Origin: DATCJA01 sp963814955
GTDB lineage: Bacteria > Acidobacteriota > Vicinamibacteria > Vicinamibacterales > UBA2999
Assembly: GCA_963814955.1 (NCBI GenBank)
Contig: CAWFEX010000001.1
Location: 186,001-250,000, forward strand
Direction of reading: 5' to 3'
Length of the DNA: 64,000 nt
Shown: positions 38,102 to 47,571 of the stretch, in pieces
Layout of the letters: every line of letters starts with the position of its first letter
Numbering within the stretch: position 1 is the first letter of the stretch
Notes under the pieces: model-generated
What the model was told of the DNA's origin: nothing
The model's database searches: none
Seen by the model: only the letters and a program-made list of their open reading frames with translations
Made by a program: the position numbers and the translations under genes

Positions 38102-39113
38102 CTATCGCGTCGTGAACTCGAACACTTCGTTCGCCGGCGTGTGCAATTCGCGCTCCCCCGTGGCGGCGAATGCGATATGGCCGCCGATCGCAAAGAGCCG
38201 GTTTCCCAACGCGGCCAGGTTTACGCCGTGCCGCGCCGTCGGCATCGGTGGAAGGCGGTACCAGTCGTTAATCGCCGGATCGAACACCTCGACATCGCGG
38301 AAGATGGCATCCATGTGGCTGTCACGAACCTCACCGCCGGCCACGTAGATGCGTCCCTGATGCGTAGTCCATCCGTGCCCGCTGCGCGGCGTGGGCATCT
38401 TGGTCATGACCCGCCAGGCGTTGGTCGCGGGATCATACTCTTCGACCACGTCCGTGTTGCTGGCGACGAATCCGCCGATGTTCGGCGCAGCGAGACGGCC
38501 ACCGATCACATAGATCTTTCCGCCGACGGCGCCGGCCGCCGGATGGTTGCGCGGCGTCGGCATCGGCGTGCGGCTTTCCCATCGATTGGCGGCGGGATCG
38601 AAGACGTCGTTGGTGCCGACGGTCAATCCTCCAACGGTGTTGCCGCCGATCACGTAGATGCGGCCTCCGGCTTCGACGGCTGCCGACGCTGTTCGACCGG
38701 TTGGCATTGGCGCAAGGGCGCGCCACCCGTCGGTGGCGGGGTCTGTACTCCCAGGCGGTGTTCAGCGGTTTGTTCACCCCGCCTTCAGCCTGTCCGCCGA
38801 AGACGTAGATTTTGCCGGCCGCCGCAGCGGCCGCCATGTGGTCCCCCGGAAACGGCACGGGCTTCTTGGCCGTCCACTTGTTCGCCGCGAGGTCGTACTC
38901 GAGCACGTGGCGTGGCCATTCGGGTCGCCCGCTGCGATTGCCGCCGATCAGATAGAGCCGCTCGTTGGAGACGACCGCCGTGATCTCCTCTTCGGGTTCC
39001 GGCAGGGGGGCAAACTTGTTCGTAATCCATCGGCCAGGTGCCTGACCGAACACAGTCCAGCTGTTGATGATCAAGACGACGATGAGGGCGGCAACAGTTC
39101 TTGTCATGAGCAT
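38102..39113 (-). CDS. Secreted kelch-repeat protein (kelch 5; frameshift near 38745)
   Basis: From ATG 39113: signal peptide TVAALIVVLIINSWTVFG, then ERLYLIGGNRSGRPEWP, LEYDLAANKWTAKKPVPF and GKIYVFGGQAEGGVN. A frame change near 38745 is followed by GGRIYVIGGNTVGGLTVG, VFDPAANRWESRTPMPT, VEEYDPATNAWRVMTKM, VFDPAINDWYRLPPMPT and GNRLFAIGGHIA. Six kelch units in all. Upstream of kelch 4 on the minus strand, divergent from kelch 6. Function unknown. Confidence 0.8.
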
Positions 39114-39187
39114 GTCCAGAGAAATTGGCGCGAATCGTATCACGCTTGAGACAACCCTCGTCCGGGGCGATAATCGGCGCACGAACA

Positions 39188-39308
39188 GTCACAAGTCACA
39201 AGTCACAAGAACCGGTTTCATAACCGTAGCGTCCGGCTTTAGCCGGACCTGAAGTCCGCCTGAAGGCGGACACTACGTCGGTTATGAAACCGCTTCAAGT
39301 CACAAGGC
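39188..39308. repeat. Nested repeat: AGTCACA heptads and palindrome around a REP-like pair
   Basis: Left: three AGTCACA heptamers (39188-39209), then GGTTTCATAACC. Centre: GTAG-TCCGGCTTTAGCCGGA ... TCCGCCTGAAGGCGGA-CTAC (39226-39276). Right: GGTTATGAAACC, then one AGTCACA. The GGTTTCATAACC/GGTTATGAAACC arms enclose the REP-like pair exactly. Located in the divergent spacer between kelch 5 and kelch 6. Confidence 0.7.
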
Positions 39309-39326
39309 ACTACTATGGGAGTCGAT

Positions 39327-40381
39327 ATGGCATCACAGATCAGGATCGCGGTCTTCGTGGCGCTGGCGGTTTTCGTATGCTCCGCCAACCTGCACGCGCA
39401 GGCGCCGGCGGCCGCGCCCGGTGGATCGCCGCGATGGAGCAAGGCGGCGCCCTTCCCGGAACCGGAAGAGGAGCTGTACGGTTCGGTTCTCAACGGCAAG
39501 TTGTACGTCCTGGGAGGATTCGGCGTCGGCGGCAACGCACCAGGGTTGGTTTACGAGTACGACCCTGCCACCGATCGATGGACAAAAAAGAAAAACATGC
39601 CCGTGCATGTCCACCATCAGGCGCAGACGCCGCTCAACGGCAAGCTCTATGTGTTCGGAGGCTGCTTGAAGGGGATCAGCGGAGAGGGCGGCGTCCAGAA
39701 CGCATGGGAGTACGACCCGGTTGCTGATTCGTGGCGGGCGCTCGCGCAGATCCCGGTCAAGCGCTGTTCTGCCATCGCAGAAGCCGTTGACGGCAAGATC
39801 TATTTGATCGGTGGCCTCGAGCCGCTCGAGAACGGCCGCGGCACCCGCGTCTCCGGACTGAACCAGGTGTACGACCCGGCAACCGATACGTGGGCCAACC
39901 GGAGCCCGATGCCCACGACCCGCAACCATGCATTTTCGGGTGAGGTGAACGGCAAGATTTACGTCATCGGCGGCCGCTTGGGCGCCGGCAACATTCCAGC
40001 CACAACCAACATCGACACCGTCGAGGAATACGATCCCGCCACCAACCTCTGGGGCGTGGTCAAGGAACGTATGCCGACGCCGCGAAGCGGCGGCGGATAC
40101 GCCACCTGCAACGGCAAGATCTACGCTGGCGGCGGTGAATGGATCACGCGCGAGCTGTATGCCGCGTTCAGGGCGCTCGAGGCCTACGATCCCGCGACGA
40201 ACACGTGGCAGGTTCTGCCGTCACTCCCGGCGCAGTACACGGCAACGCGATGGGGTGCATCGGCAACCGGCTGCACACGGTGAGCGGAAAGATGCGCGCC
40301 GGTGGACCGTCCGACGCGCAGGATCCGGCAACCGCGTCACACGATGTCCTCGAACTCCCGCAGGGGGCGGGCACACGATGA
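39327..40381 (+). CDS. Secreted kelch-repeat protein (kelch 6; frameshift near 40235)
   Basis: The ATG at 39327 is preferred over 39315 because GGGAG lies 6 nt before it. Signal peptide IRIAVFVALAVFVCSANLHA; then SKAAPFPEPEEELYG, NGKLYVLGGFGVGGNA, YEYDPATDRWTKKKNMPV, NGKLYVFGGCLKGISG, DGKIYLIGGLEPLENG, NGKIYVIGGRLGAGN and LEAYDPATNTWQVLP. A frame change near 40235 is followed by GNAMGCIGNRLHTVSGKM. Six units. Its stop overlaps the upstream candidate start of kelch 7, and the two are close paralogues (KAAPFPEPEEELYG shared), so they form a tandem pair. Confidence 0.82.
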
Positions 40382-40419
40382 CCCGGCTGGCGCCATTCGC
40401 TGCAGCCAGGAGATTGATC

Positions 40420-41505
40420 ATGTCGACCCTCAGGACTGTCGTCGGCGCGCTGGTCGTTCTGTCGTTCGTCGGAGCCTGCGGCACGCTGCTGCTGGCACAG
40501 AATCCGGCGCTGCGCTGGGCGAAGGCGGCGCCGTTTCCAGAACCGGAAGAGGAGCTCTACGGCGTCGAGGCCGCGGGGAAGATGTACGTCATCGGTGGAT
40601 TCGGCGCCGCGGGGAAGTCGGCTCCCGCGATGGTGTACGAATACGATCAGGCGGCCGACCGCTGGACCAAGAAGAAGCCGGTCCCGGTCCCAGTGCATCA
40701 CCAGGCGCAGACCGAGTACAACGGCAAGATTTACGTCTTCGGCGGTTGCCAGCGTCCGCTGTCGGGTCCCGGGATGAACGGGTGGGAACCGGTGGACAAC
40801 GCATGGGAATACGATCCGGCCGCCGACGCGTGGCGCGCGCTCGCCCCCATGCCCATCAAGCGCTGCTCGGCCGTTGCCGAGGAAGTCGGCGGCAAGATCT
40901 ACGTGATTGGCGGCGCCACCATCATGGAGAATTCGGGTGAGACGGCGCTCTTCGGCAATCGTCCGGCTCGCGTGCTGGGAACCAACCAGGTTTACGATCC
41001 CGCCACCAATACCTGGGCCAATCGCAGCCCCATGCCGACGACGCGCAATCATGCCTTCTCGGGTGCCGTGAACGGCAGGATCTACGTGATCGGTGGACGC
41101 CTCGGCGCGGCGCACATCACGCACTCGAGCAACACCGACGTCGTCGAGGAATACGATCCCGCGCGGGATACCTGGGGAGGCGTGAAAGCGCGAATGCCAA
41201 CCGCCCGCAGCGGTGGGGGGTGGGCCACTTACAACGGTCGAATTTACGTGTCGGGCGGCGAGCTGCAGAACGATCGCCTTCACGCGACGTTTCGCGCCCT
41301 CGAGGCGTACGAACCCGCGACGAACCGCTGGATCATCCTGCCGTCGATGCCTGCGGCGCTTCACGGAAACGCCGTCGCGTTCATCGGCAACCGCCTGCAC
41401 ACTGTGAGCGGGAAGCCGGAAGGCGGCGGGTTGCCGGACCTGGCGGGCAAGGGCACCGCAGCTCACGACGTGCTGGAGATTCCCGCAGGGTTCGGGACGA
41501 ACTGA
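40420..41505 (+). CDS. Secreted kelch-repeat protein (kelch 7)
   Basis: The ATG at 40420 has AGGAG 6 nt upstream and starts a good signal peptide (MSTLRTVVGALVVLSFVGAC plus GTLLLAQ); the Cys could even be a lipobox. An in-frame ATG at 40378, overlapping the kelch 6 stop, is the alternative. The 361-residue intact frame has KAAPFPEPEEELYGV, GKMYVIGGFGAAGKSA, YEYDQAADRWTKKKPV, NGKIYVFGGCQRPLSG, GGKIYVIGGATIMEN, NGRIYVIGGRLGAAHI, VEEYDPARDTWGGVKARM and IGNRLHTVSGK. Six kelch units. Second member of the tandem pair. Confidence 0.85.
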   Translation: MSTLRTVVGALVVLSFVGACGTLLLAQNPALRWAKAAPFPEPEEELYGVEAAGKMYVIGGFGAAGKSAPAMVYEYDQAADRWTKKKPVPVPVHHQAQTEYNGKIYVFGGCQRPLSGPGMNGWEPVDNAWEYDPAADAWRALAPMPIKRCSAVAEEVGGKIYVIGGATIMENSGETALFGNRPARVLGTNQVYDPATNTWANRSPMPTTRNHAFSGAVNGRIYVIGGRLGAAHITHSSNTDVVEEYDPARDTWGGVKARMPTARSGGGWATYNGRIYVSGGELQNDRLHATFRALEAYEPATNRWIILPSMPAALHGNAVAFIGNRLHTVSGKPEGGGLPDLAGKGTAAHDVLEIPAGFGTN

Positions 41506-41528
41506 AACGACAGACCACGTAGGTTCAC

Positions 41529-41579
41529 GTAGGGCGCGGCTTTACGCCGCGCCCGGCGGGCCGTCAAGGCCCGCCCTAC
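41529..41579. repeat. REP-like pair, near-identical to 17213-17263
   Basis: GTAGGGCGCGGCTTTACGCC..., GGCGGGCCGTCAAGGCCCGCC, CTAC. It differs from the 17213 copy at two or three positions. It lies between convergent kelch 7 and the xanthine-dehydrogenase-family remnant. Confidence 0.8.
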
Positions 41580-41604
41580 GATCATGGCTTCGTGTTCTTC
41601 GTGC

Positions 41605-43550
41605 TTACGACCAGCGGTAGCCGTGCTTCGCAAGCGGCAGCGAGCGGATCCGCTTGCCGGTGGCGGCGTAGATCGCGTTGACGACGGCCGGCAGAATCGG
41701 AGGCAGCGCCGGTTCGCCAAGTCCGGTTGGCGGGTTTGGCGTCTTGAGGAAGTGCACCTCGATGTCGCGCGGCGCCTGAGGAAGCCGCACGAGCTGATGC
41801 TGGTGATAGTTGCTTTCGACGACGCGACCGCGGTCGATTGTGGCTTCCTGCCCCATCAGCGAGCTCAGACCGTCGATGATCGACCCCTGCACCTGATGAA
41901 CGGCGTTGAGGGGGTTGATCACCTGGCTGCCGAAGTCGGTGGCCACCCACACTTTGTCGACTTTTACTCGATTGCCGGAAACGCTCACCTGCGCGACCTC
42001 GGCGAAGTAGCCGGCATGAGCGAATTGGAACGCCACTCCGAGCCCGGTGCCTTTCGGAAGCTGGCGTGAACGATTCGCCCAGTTCGACTTTTCGCGACGA
42101 GCTCGATGACAGCCCGCGCGGGCGGCATTGAACGCGTCGCGCGCGCCGTCGATTAGCCGGCGTGGTCTTGAGAAGATCAGTCTGAACGCCACGGGATCTT
42201 TGCCGGCCGCGTATGCCAGCTCGTCGATGAACCCCTGATAAACAAAACAGGTTGCATTGGTGCCTGGCGCCCTCAGCGGGCCCGTGGGGATGCCAAGCGG
42301 CATGAGCGACGCATTGAATGCGAAGTTCGGGACAAAGCCCGGCGGGAAAGCCGGCGCCGCCGATCGCGGTGTTCGGCGCGAAGCGATCGCCCTCGCCAAA
42401 TGCCACGTAGTGCTGTTGCCACGCGACAAGGTTGCCGGATCCGTCGAGTCCCGCCTTGAAGAAGTGGAAGCCGGCGGGTCGGTAAAAATCGTGCCGCATG
42501 TCGTCCTCGCGCGACCACAGCAGCTTCAACGGGGACGCCGGGAACCTGTCTGGCGATCCACGCTGCTTCGGCCATGTAGTCGTTGCAGGATGCGTCGTCC
42601 GAAGCCGCCGCCCATGCGCATCATGTGGACGGTGATGTCTCAGGCGACATTCCGAGCAGCCCGGCGACGACGAGCCGTCCTTCGCCCGGAGTCTGCGTTG
42701 ACGCCCACATTTCGAGCTGTGCCGTCCTTGTAAATGCGCGGTGCAGTTCTGCGGCTCCAAGGTCATGTGCGCGACGAACGGATACGCGTAAGCGGCTTCG
42801 ACGACTTTGGCAGCGCCATTCAATGTGCCATCGGCGTCGCCGTCGTTATACAGCTTGACGCTGGGAGCCTGCTTCGACAGCTCCTCGGCGCGCCGTGCGA
42901 ACGCGGCGCTGCTGTCGGAGGCTGTCGGTCCTTCATTCCAGACGACCTTCAGCCGCTGCCGGGCGGATTGAGCGTGCCACCACGTGTCGGCGACGATGGC
43001 GACGCCGCCGTGAAGGCTGATGCCGATGCAGCAGGCTGGGTATGTGCGCGTGAGATCAGGACCGCCTTCGATGACGAAGGCGTGACGCACGCCGGGGAGC
43101 GATCGGATCTCGTCGACATTGGCGCTAGACGACCTTGCCGCCAAACGACGGGACACTTCTCGTACACGGCGTAAAGCATGCCCGGCAGAGAGAAATCGAT
43201 GGCGATAGAGAGGCGTGCCGCGCACGATTGACGGGACGTCACTGTTGAACGCTGTCTTGCCGATGATCGGTGTAGCTGGCTGGATCCTTGAGTTTGACCG
43301 TGGCGAGATCGGGGACTGGCAGCGTGGCGGCGCGAGTAGCGAGCTCGCCGTAGCTCGGCAGAGCGGTTCGTGGCGCGAGTGAAGGACGCGTCCAGAGGCG
43401 GTCGTCAACTCGGCGGCGGGCACATCCACGATCTGCGCGGCCGACGTCGATGAGCATGTACCGTGCGGCGGCGCCGACCTGGCGCAACGGATCCCAGTTG
43501 ATTGGTGTGGCGGTGCTGCCACCGGTGCGCTGAATGCCGACTGGGTTTGG
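41605..43550 (-). pseudogene. Xanthine dehydrogenase-family molybdopterin subunit, N-truncated and frame-broken
   Basis: Recognisable blocks in order: INWDPLRQVGAAARYMLIDV, SYGELATRAATLPVPDLATV, KTAFNSDVPSIVRGTPLYRH, IEGGPDLTRTYPACCIGISL, VAIVADTWWHAQSARQRLKV, PFVAHMTLEPQNCTAHLQ, REDDMRHDFYRPAGFHFFKA, PTGPLRAPGTNATCFVYQGF, VWVATDFGSQVINPLNAVHQ and LGEPALPPILPAVVNAIYAA. These are the large molybdenum-cofactor subunit of isoquinoline-1-oxidoreductase/aldehyde-oxidase type. The first ~100 residues of the family are missing and at least five frame changes lie within. The gene has no adjacent iron-sulfur small subunit. Short TTCGTGTTCTTCGTG arrays lie at both ends. Confidence 0.75.
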
Positions 43551-43562
43551 AACGAACTAGAC

Positions 43563-43642
43563 GCGAACCACGAACGCACGAAGGGTACGAAGATCACGAA
43601 CCCCATTTATTGGAGTTCGTGTTCTTCGTGTTGTTCGTGGTG
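43563..43642. repeat. Short-period inverted array (CACGAA type)
   Basis: Left arm CCACGAACGCACGAAGGGTA and CACGAA units every 8-9 nt; right arm TTCGTGTTCTTCGTGTTG plus TTCGTGG, inverted. The same TTCGTGTTCTTCGTG string recurs at 41589-41603 beyond the other end of the xanthine-dehydrogenase remnant. Confidence 0.65.
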
Positions 43643-43650
43643 CCGCCCAG

Positions 43651-44058
43651 CTACTGTGGCGAGGATGCGCTCTGCGCGTCCGACGCACCCAGGAAGAAAT
43701 TGCGACCGTCTTTGAGCGTGACGCTCTGTCCGTTGGCCTTTGGAGCGCCGCTCTTCGCCTTGTAGCCCTTGACGGTTACTTCGATGCCAGCGGGGAAATC
43801 GGTTTTGCGCAGGCCGCGCCGAAGCAGCGCCGTGGGGCCGCCGGCTTCAATCGCCCAGTTGACGACCTTGCCGTCGGGCTCGGCGACGTCGATGTAGATC
43901 CACCCATGCGGGTTGACCCACTCCATCTTGGTCAACACGCCCTTGAGTTCCACGGGCTTGCTGATGTCGAATTCGGCTGCGAACGAGTGATGCGCCCGCG
44001 CCGGAAGCGCCGCGAACAGGAGGCCGCCGGCGAGAATCAGGACAAACGTTACTTTCAT
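43651..44058 (-). CDS. DUF6152 family periplasmic protein (solo copy)
   Basis: From ATG 44058 (GGAGG upstream) the 135-residue product has signal peptide VTFVLILAGGLLFAALPARA and AHHSFAAEFDISKPVELKGV, VTKMEWVNPHGWIYIDVAEP-like block, WAIEAGGPTALLRRGLRKTD and VTLKDGRNFFLGASDA. The His-His right after signal cleavage and the NPHGW/WxIEA blocks define the DUF6152 family. It is a different subtype from 6450-6842 and 58535-58927: it lacks the VRCHLLRDG cysteines and has no secreted ~230-aa partner next to it. Role unknown. Confidence 0.8.
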   Translation of the reverse strand: MKVTFVLILAGGLLFAALPARAHHSFAAEFDISKPVELKGVLTKMEWVNPHGWIYIDVAEPDGKVVNWAIEAGGPTALLRRGLRKTDFPAGIEVTVKGYKAKSGAPKANGQSVTLKDGRNFFLGASDAQSASSPQ

Positions 44059-44123
44059 GGAGAGCACCTCCGTGATCTTCGGAGGGAACGATAGCACGCG
44101 GTCGGAGGTGTCTCAAGGGTAGA

Positions 44124-47100
44124 CTGGGGCGCCTGTTTCTCGTCCTTTATTTCCTTTCCGGGGCCGCAGCCCTGCTGTACGAGGTCGTCTGGCTGCGCCT
44201 TCTGACGCTCTCGATGGGCCATTCGACGCGCGCGGTCGGCATCCTGCTGGCAGCGTTCATGGGCGGACTGGCCGCCGGGGCGTGGGCGGCGGGCCGGATC
44301 GTTCCATCGGTCGTCCCGTCGCGCGCGCTGCGCATTTATGCGGTGCTCGAGGCCTCGATTGCCGCCTACGCCCTTCTGCTTCCAGTCCTGCTCGCGTCCG
44401 CTCGTCCCATCCTGCAGTGGGTATATGCCGACGGCAATGCCGCGGGGCCGTTCCACGCAACGATTGCGGTGCTGGCGCTGCTTCTGCTGTCGGTTCCCAC
44501 AGCCGCCATGGGTGCGACCTATCCGGTGGCGGTGAGGTGCGTTGCCAATGATCGTCGGGATCGTGCGGATTCCCCGGATCGTTCGAATCGCCTGGAACAT
44601 CGAAACCGCAAACATCGACATGGCGTCGAAGAAGTGGAACACGCCGATCGGCCCGAGCAGTCTGCACGTTACGAACCACTTGTCGCTCGTTTCGCTGGCG
44701 GTCTGTATGCCGCCAATACGTTCGGTGCGGCGCTGGGCGCCGGCCTGACCGGTTTCGCGCTGCTTCCGGCACTCGGGATTCGCGGTACGACCATGGTCGG
44801 AGTGGCGCTGAATGCAATCGCTGCGGTCGGCGCACTGGCGCTGGCGCGCCGTCAGGCGGCACCTCGAGCGGCAGCGCACGATGTCGCGCCGGCGCCGTCG
44901 GGCCACGCTGCGGATCTACGCAAGGCAGCGGCGTCTGCGCTGGGAATTCCGCAGCGAGTGCGCCTGCGCGCCGCAGCAACCGCGTTGGGCATCTCGGGAC
45001 TCGTCGCGCTCATCTATCAAGTGACGTGGACACGAACGCTCGCGATGGTGCTTGGCCCGACGACGTATGCGTTCAGCACGGTGGTGGTGGCAGTGATCGC
45101 GGGACTCGGTATCGGCTCCACGCTCGCGGCAGTGCGAGCGCCACGGTCGCCCGAGCGATCGATGACCTGGCTGGGGTGCGTGATGATTGCCGCCGCCGCT
45201 GCGGCACTGGCGGCGTCTGCCACTGTCGATCGGCTGCCGCTCGTTGTCGCGTCATTGGTCAGCCGGCCGGGTACGACGTTCGAGTCGGTCCTGGCGATGC
45301 AAATTGCGATGGTTGTTGCCATCCAGCTTCCAATGGCGATCGCATTTGGTGCGGCCTTCCCGCTGGCGATCGCGGCCGCGGATTCGAAGACCGGCACGGC
45401 ACCAAGAGACGTATCCATCGTCTACGCGACCAACACGCTCGGTGCGATCGCTGGAGCCATCGCCGCCAGTTTTCTGCTGATTCCAACGTTCGGCATTCAG
45501 ACGTCGGTCCGGCTGGCGGCGATCCTTGCGGCTGTTACCGGAGTCGCAGTGGCCGTCGCCAGGCCGGCGGCGGTTGGATGGCGTACTCGGATTGCCGTGA
45601 TGCTGGCCGGCGCGGCGACCGTAGCCGTGGCAATGATGGCGCCAGAATGGAATGTGGCTCGGCTGGCCAACGGCGGATATCGATATGCATCGATACTGGC
45701 GGCTGGTGATCTTCAGGCCGCCCTCGAAGCCGGGCGGCTGTTGTACTACCGCGAAGGTGCGGCCGGCACGGTGTCGGTTCGCGAATTTCCAGGCGCGCGG
45801 TCGCTGGCGATCGACGGAAAAGTCGACGCATCGAACACCGGCGACATGCTGACCCAGAAACTGCTGGCGCACCTGCCGCTGCTCCTGCACCCGAATCCGA
45901 GACGCGTCTGCATCATCGGACTCGGCAGCGGAGTGACGCTTGGCGCCAGCCTCGTCCATCCGATCGAACGCGCCGACGTTGTCGAAATATCACCACAAGT
46001 CGTGGAAGCGTCCGCGTTCTTCGCGCGCGAAAACCATGATGCGTTGAACGATCCGCGGACACGATTGATTCTCGGCGATGGCCGTTCCCACTTGCTTCTT
46101 TCGCAGGAGCAGTACGACGTCATCATTTCCGAGCCGTCGAACCCGTGGATGGCGGGTGTCGCGTCGCTATTCACACGCGAATTCTTCGCTGCGGCTCGCG
46201 CGCGCCTGGCGCCGGGCGGGATTCTCCTGCAGTGGGCGCACACCTACAACATCAGCGATGCTGATCTCCGATCAATCGTCGGCACATTCGTTTCGGTGTT
46301 TCCCGAAGGCTCGGCATGGCTCGTTGGCGACGGCGATCTTCTGCTGGTCGGTGCCATGGGGCCGCTCGCGGCGCTTGAACACGGGATCTCGTCGTCGTGG
46401 GCGCGCCCGGGTGTCGCTGCAGATCTGGCCGAGGTCGCGGCACGCGATCTCTTCAGCGTCCTCAGTTTGTTCGTCGGAGGCACAGAGGAGCTGCAGCGGT
46501 ACGGCGCTGGAGCGCATATTCAATCGGACGACCGCCTGCTGCTGGAATACTCTGCGCCACGGGCTTTATACGGCGTGTTTCAGCGCACCAATGTCGATCA
46601 GCTCCGCGCCGTGGCGCGCGGCGCTCCTCAGCCCCCGGCAGTCGTGCGCGCACGCAGCGAAGCCATGCCGGAGCAGTGGCGCAACCGTGGTCTGATGCAA
46701 TTGAGGGCCAATGCCGCGGACCTCGCGTACGCCGATCTTCGCGAGGCGATCATGAAGGGATTGGCAGATGCCGACACGCTGCATGGCCTGGCGCGCTCTG
46801 CGGTCCAATTGGGCCGTCTCGACGAAACCCAGCGTCTGCTGAGCGCAATTGCATACACCGACACCTGGCGCCGACCCGACGCGGCCAATACAGCCACCGT
46901 ACCGGTTCTCATAGAGCTGTCGATCGTCCACGCCGCCTTAGGTCACGCAGACGAAGCCACGGCCGCTGCACGCGACGCAGTACTGCGGGATCCGGGCAAC
47001 GGAGCCGCGCTCAAGCAGCTCGCGTCCATGTATGCGGATGGCGAGAACGAGCAGGCACTGGAGCGGCTGATTCAGCTGGTCGAACAAGCAGCCGTCGATC

Positions 47101-47510
47101 GCTCCGTCTTGTTGTACTGCCGGACACGACTTGCCTACGTGCGCGGCGACTTTGAAGCTGCGACGCAGCTTGGTGAGCAGCTGGTGATGCTGGAGCCGTC
47201 CGACGTCAACGTGCACAACCTGCTCGGAAGTGCTTATTCCGCTCTTGGCCGGTACGATCTGGCACGCAAGGCGCTGGAGGCGTCCCTGCGGATCGAGCCG
47301 GCAAATCCAGGCGTCCTCGTGAATCTTGGGACCCTTGCGCTTCGAGCCGGCGATGCCGCGACAGCGGTGAATCGCTTTTCTGAAGCACTGTTTCTGTCGC
47401 CTACCAATCCTGCTGCACTGAACGGGTTGGCCGACGCCCTCGATCGACAAGGAAACCAGGCCCGCGCGGCCGAGATTCGCGCGCTCGTCCCGGCACGAGC
47501 GGCTCCGTAA
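44124..47510 (+). CDS. Membrane spermidine synthase-like protein with C-terminal TPR repeats and a periodic insertion
   Basis: The frame is open from about 44124 (LGRLFLVLYFLSGAAALLYE), where no ATG is available; the first ATG at 44214 would cut the first helix, so the start is uncertain. Two blocks of membrane helices (to ~480) are followed by a spermidine-synthase-like domain (VCIIGLGSGVTLGASLVHPI, ADVVEISPQVVEAS, ILGDGRSHLLLSQEQYDVII, EPSNPWMAGVASLFTREFF) and six or so TPR units to the end (YSALGRYDLARKALEASLRI, NLGTLALRAGDAATAVNRFS). About 1128 residues. Between VAVRC and GLYAANTFGAALG lies a ~50-residue Arg/Asp/His-rich insert encoded by 9-nt repeats. Enzymatic role unproven. Confidence 0.8.
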   Translation: MGRLFLVLYFLSGAAALLYEVVWLRLLTLSMGHSTRAVGILLAAFMGGLAAGAWAAGRIVPSVVPSRALRIYAVLEASIAAYALLLPVLLASARPILQWVYADGNAAGPFHATIAVLALLLLSVPTAAMGATYPVAVRCVANDRRDRADSPDRSNRLEHRNRKHRHGVEEVEHADRPEQSARYEPLVARFAGGLYAANTFGAALGAGLTGFALLPALGIRGTTMVGVALNAIAAVGALALARRQAAPRAAAHDVAPAPSGHAADLRKAAASALGIPQRVRLRAAATALGISGLVALIYQVTWTRTLAMVLGPTTYAFSTVVVAVIAGLGIGSTLAAVRAPRSPERSMTWLGCVMIAAAAAALAASATVDRLPLVVASLVSRPGTTFESVLAMQIAMVVAIQLPMAIAFGAAFPLAIAAADSKTGTAPRDVSIVYATNTLGAIAGAIAASFLLIPTFGIQTSVRLAAILAAVTGVAVAVARPAAVGWRTRIAVMLAGAATVAVAMMAPEWNVARLANGGYRYASILAAGDLQAALEAGRLLYYREGAAGTVSVREFPGARSLAIDGKVDASNTGDMLTQKLLAHLPLLLHPNPRRVCIIGLGSGVTLGASLVHPIERADVVEISPQVVEASAFFARENHDALNDPRTRLILGDGRSHLLLSQEQYDVIISEPSNPWMAGVASLFTREFFAAARARLAPGGILLQWAHTYNISDADLRSIVGTFVSVFPEGSAWLVGDGDLLLVGAMGPLAALEHGISSSWARPGVAADLAEVAARDLFSVLSLFVGGTEELQRYGAGAHIQSDDRLLLEYSAPRALYGVFQRTNVDQLRAVARGAPQPPAVVRARSEAMPEQWRNRGLMQLRANAADLAYADLREAIMKGLADADTLHGLARSAVQLGRLDETQRLLSAIAYTDTWRRPDAANTATVPVLIELSIVHAALGHADEATAAARDAVLRDPGNGAALKQLASMYADGENEQALERLIQLVEQAAVDRSVLLYCRTRLAYVRGDFEAATQLGEQLVMLEPSDVNVHNLLGSAYSALGRYDLARKALEASLRIEPANPGVLVNLGTLALRAGDAATAVNRFSEALFLSPTNPAALNGLADALDRQGNQARAAEIRALVPARAAP
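44545..44700. repeat. 9-nt periodic insertion inside a gene
   Basis: On the minus strand the units GATTCGAAC GATCCGGGG and then AATCCGCAC GATCCCGAC GATCATTGG run in perfect 9-nt phase. In the plus-strand gene the segment is read as a charged linker (DRRDRADSPDRSNRLEHRNR) that family members lack. Outer boundaries are estimated. Confidence 0.55.
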
Positions 47511-47520
47511 GGACGGCAGA

Positions 47521-47562
47521 GGAAAGTGCAAAGTTGAAAGTGGAAAGTGCAAAGTAAGTTCT
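47521..47562. repeat. Heptad array, left arm of the four-helix-bundle element
   Basis: AAAGTGC AAAGTTG AAAGTGG and AAAGTGC AAAGTAA GTTC in exact 7-nt phase. The reverse complement of the right arm (48008-48058) contains the same AAAGTGCAA and AAGTAAGTTC strings. Confidence 0.75.
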
Positions 47563-47571
47563 CAAGTGCAT

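Noticed and set aside
40168..41466. Minus-strand open frame opposite kelch 6 and 7
   Set aside because: Antisense of repeated kelch sequence; its apparent repeats mirror those of the sense genes.
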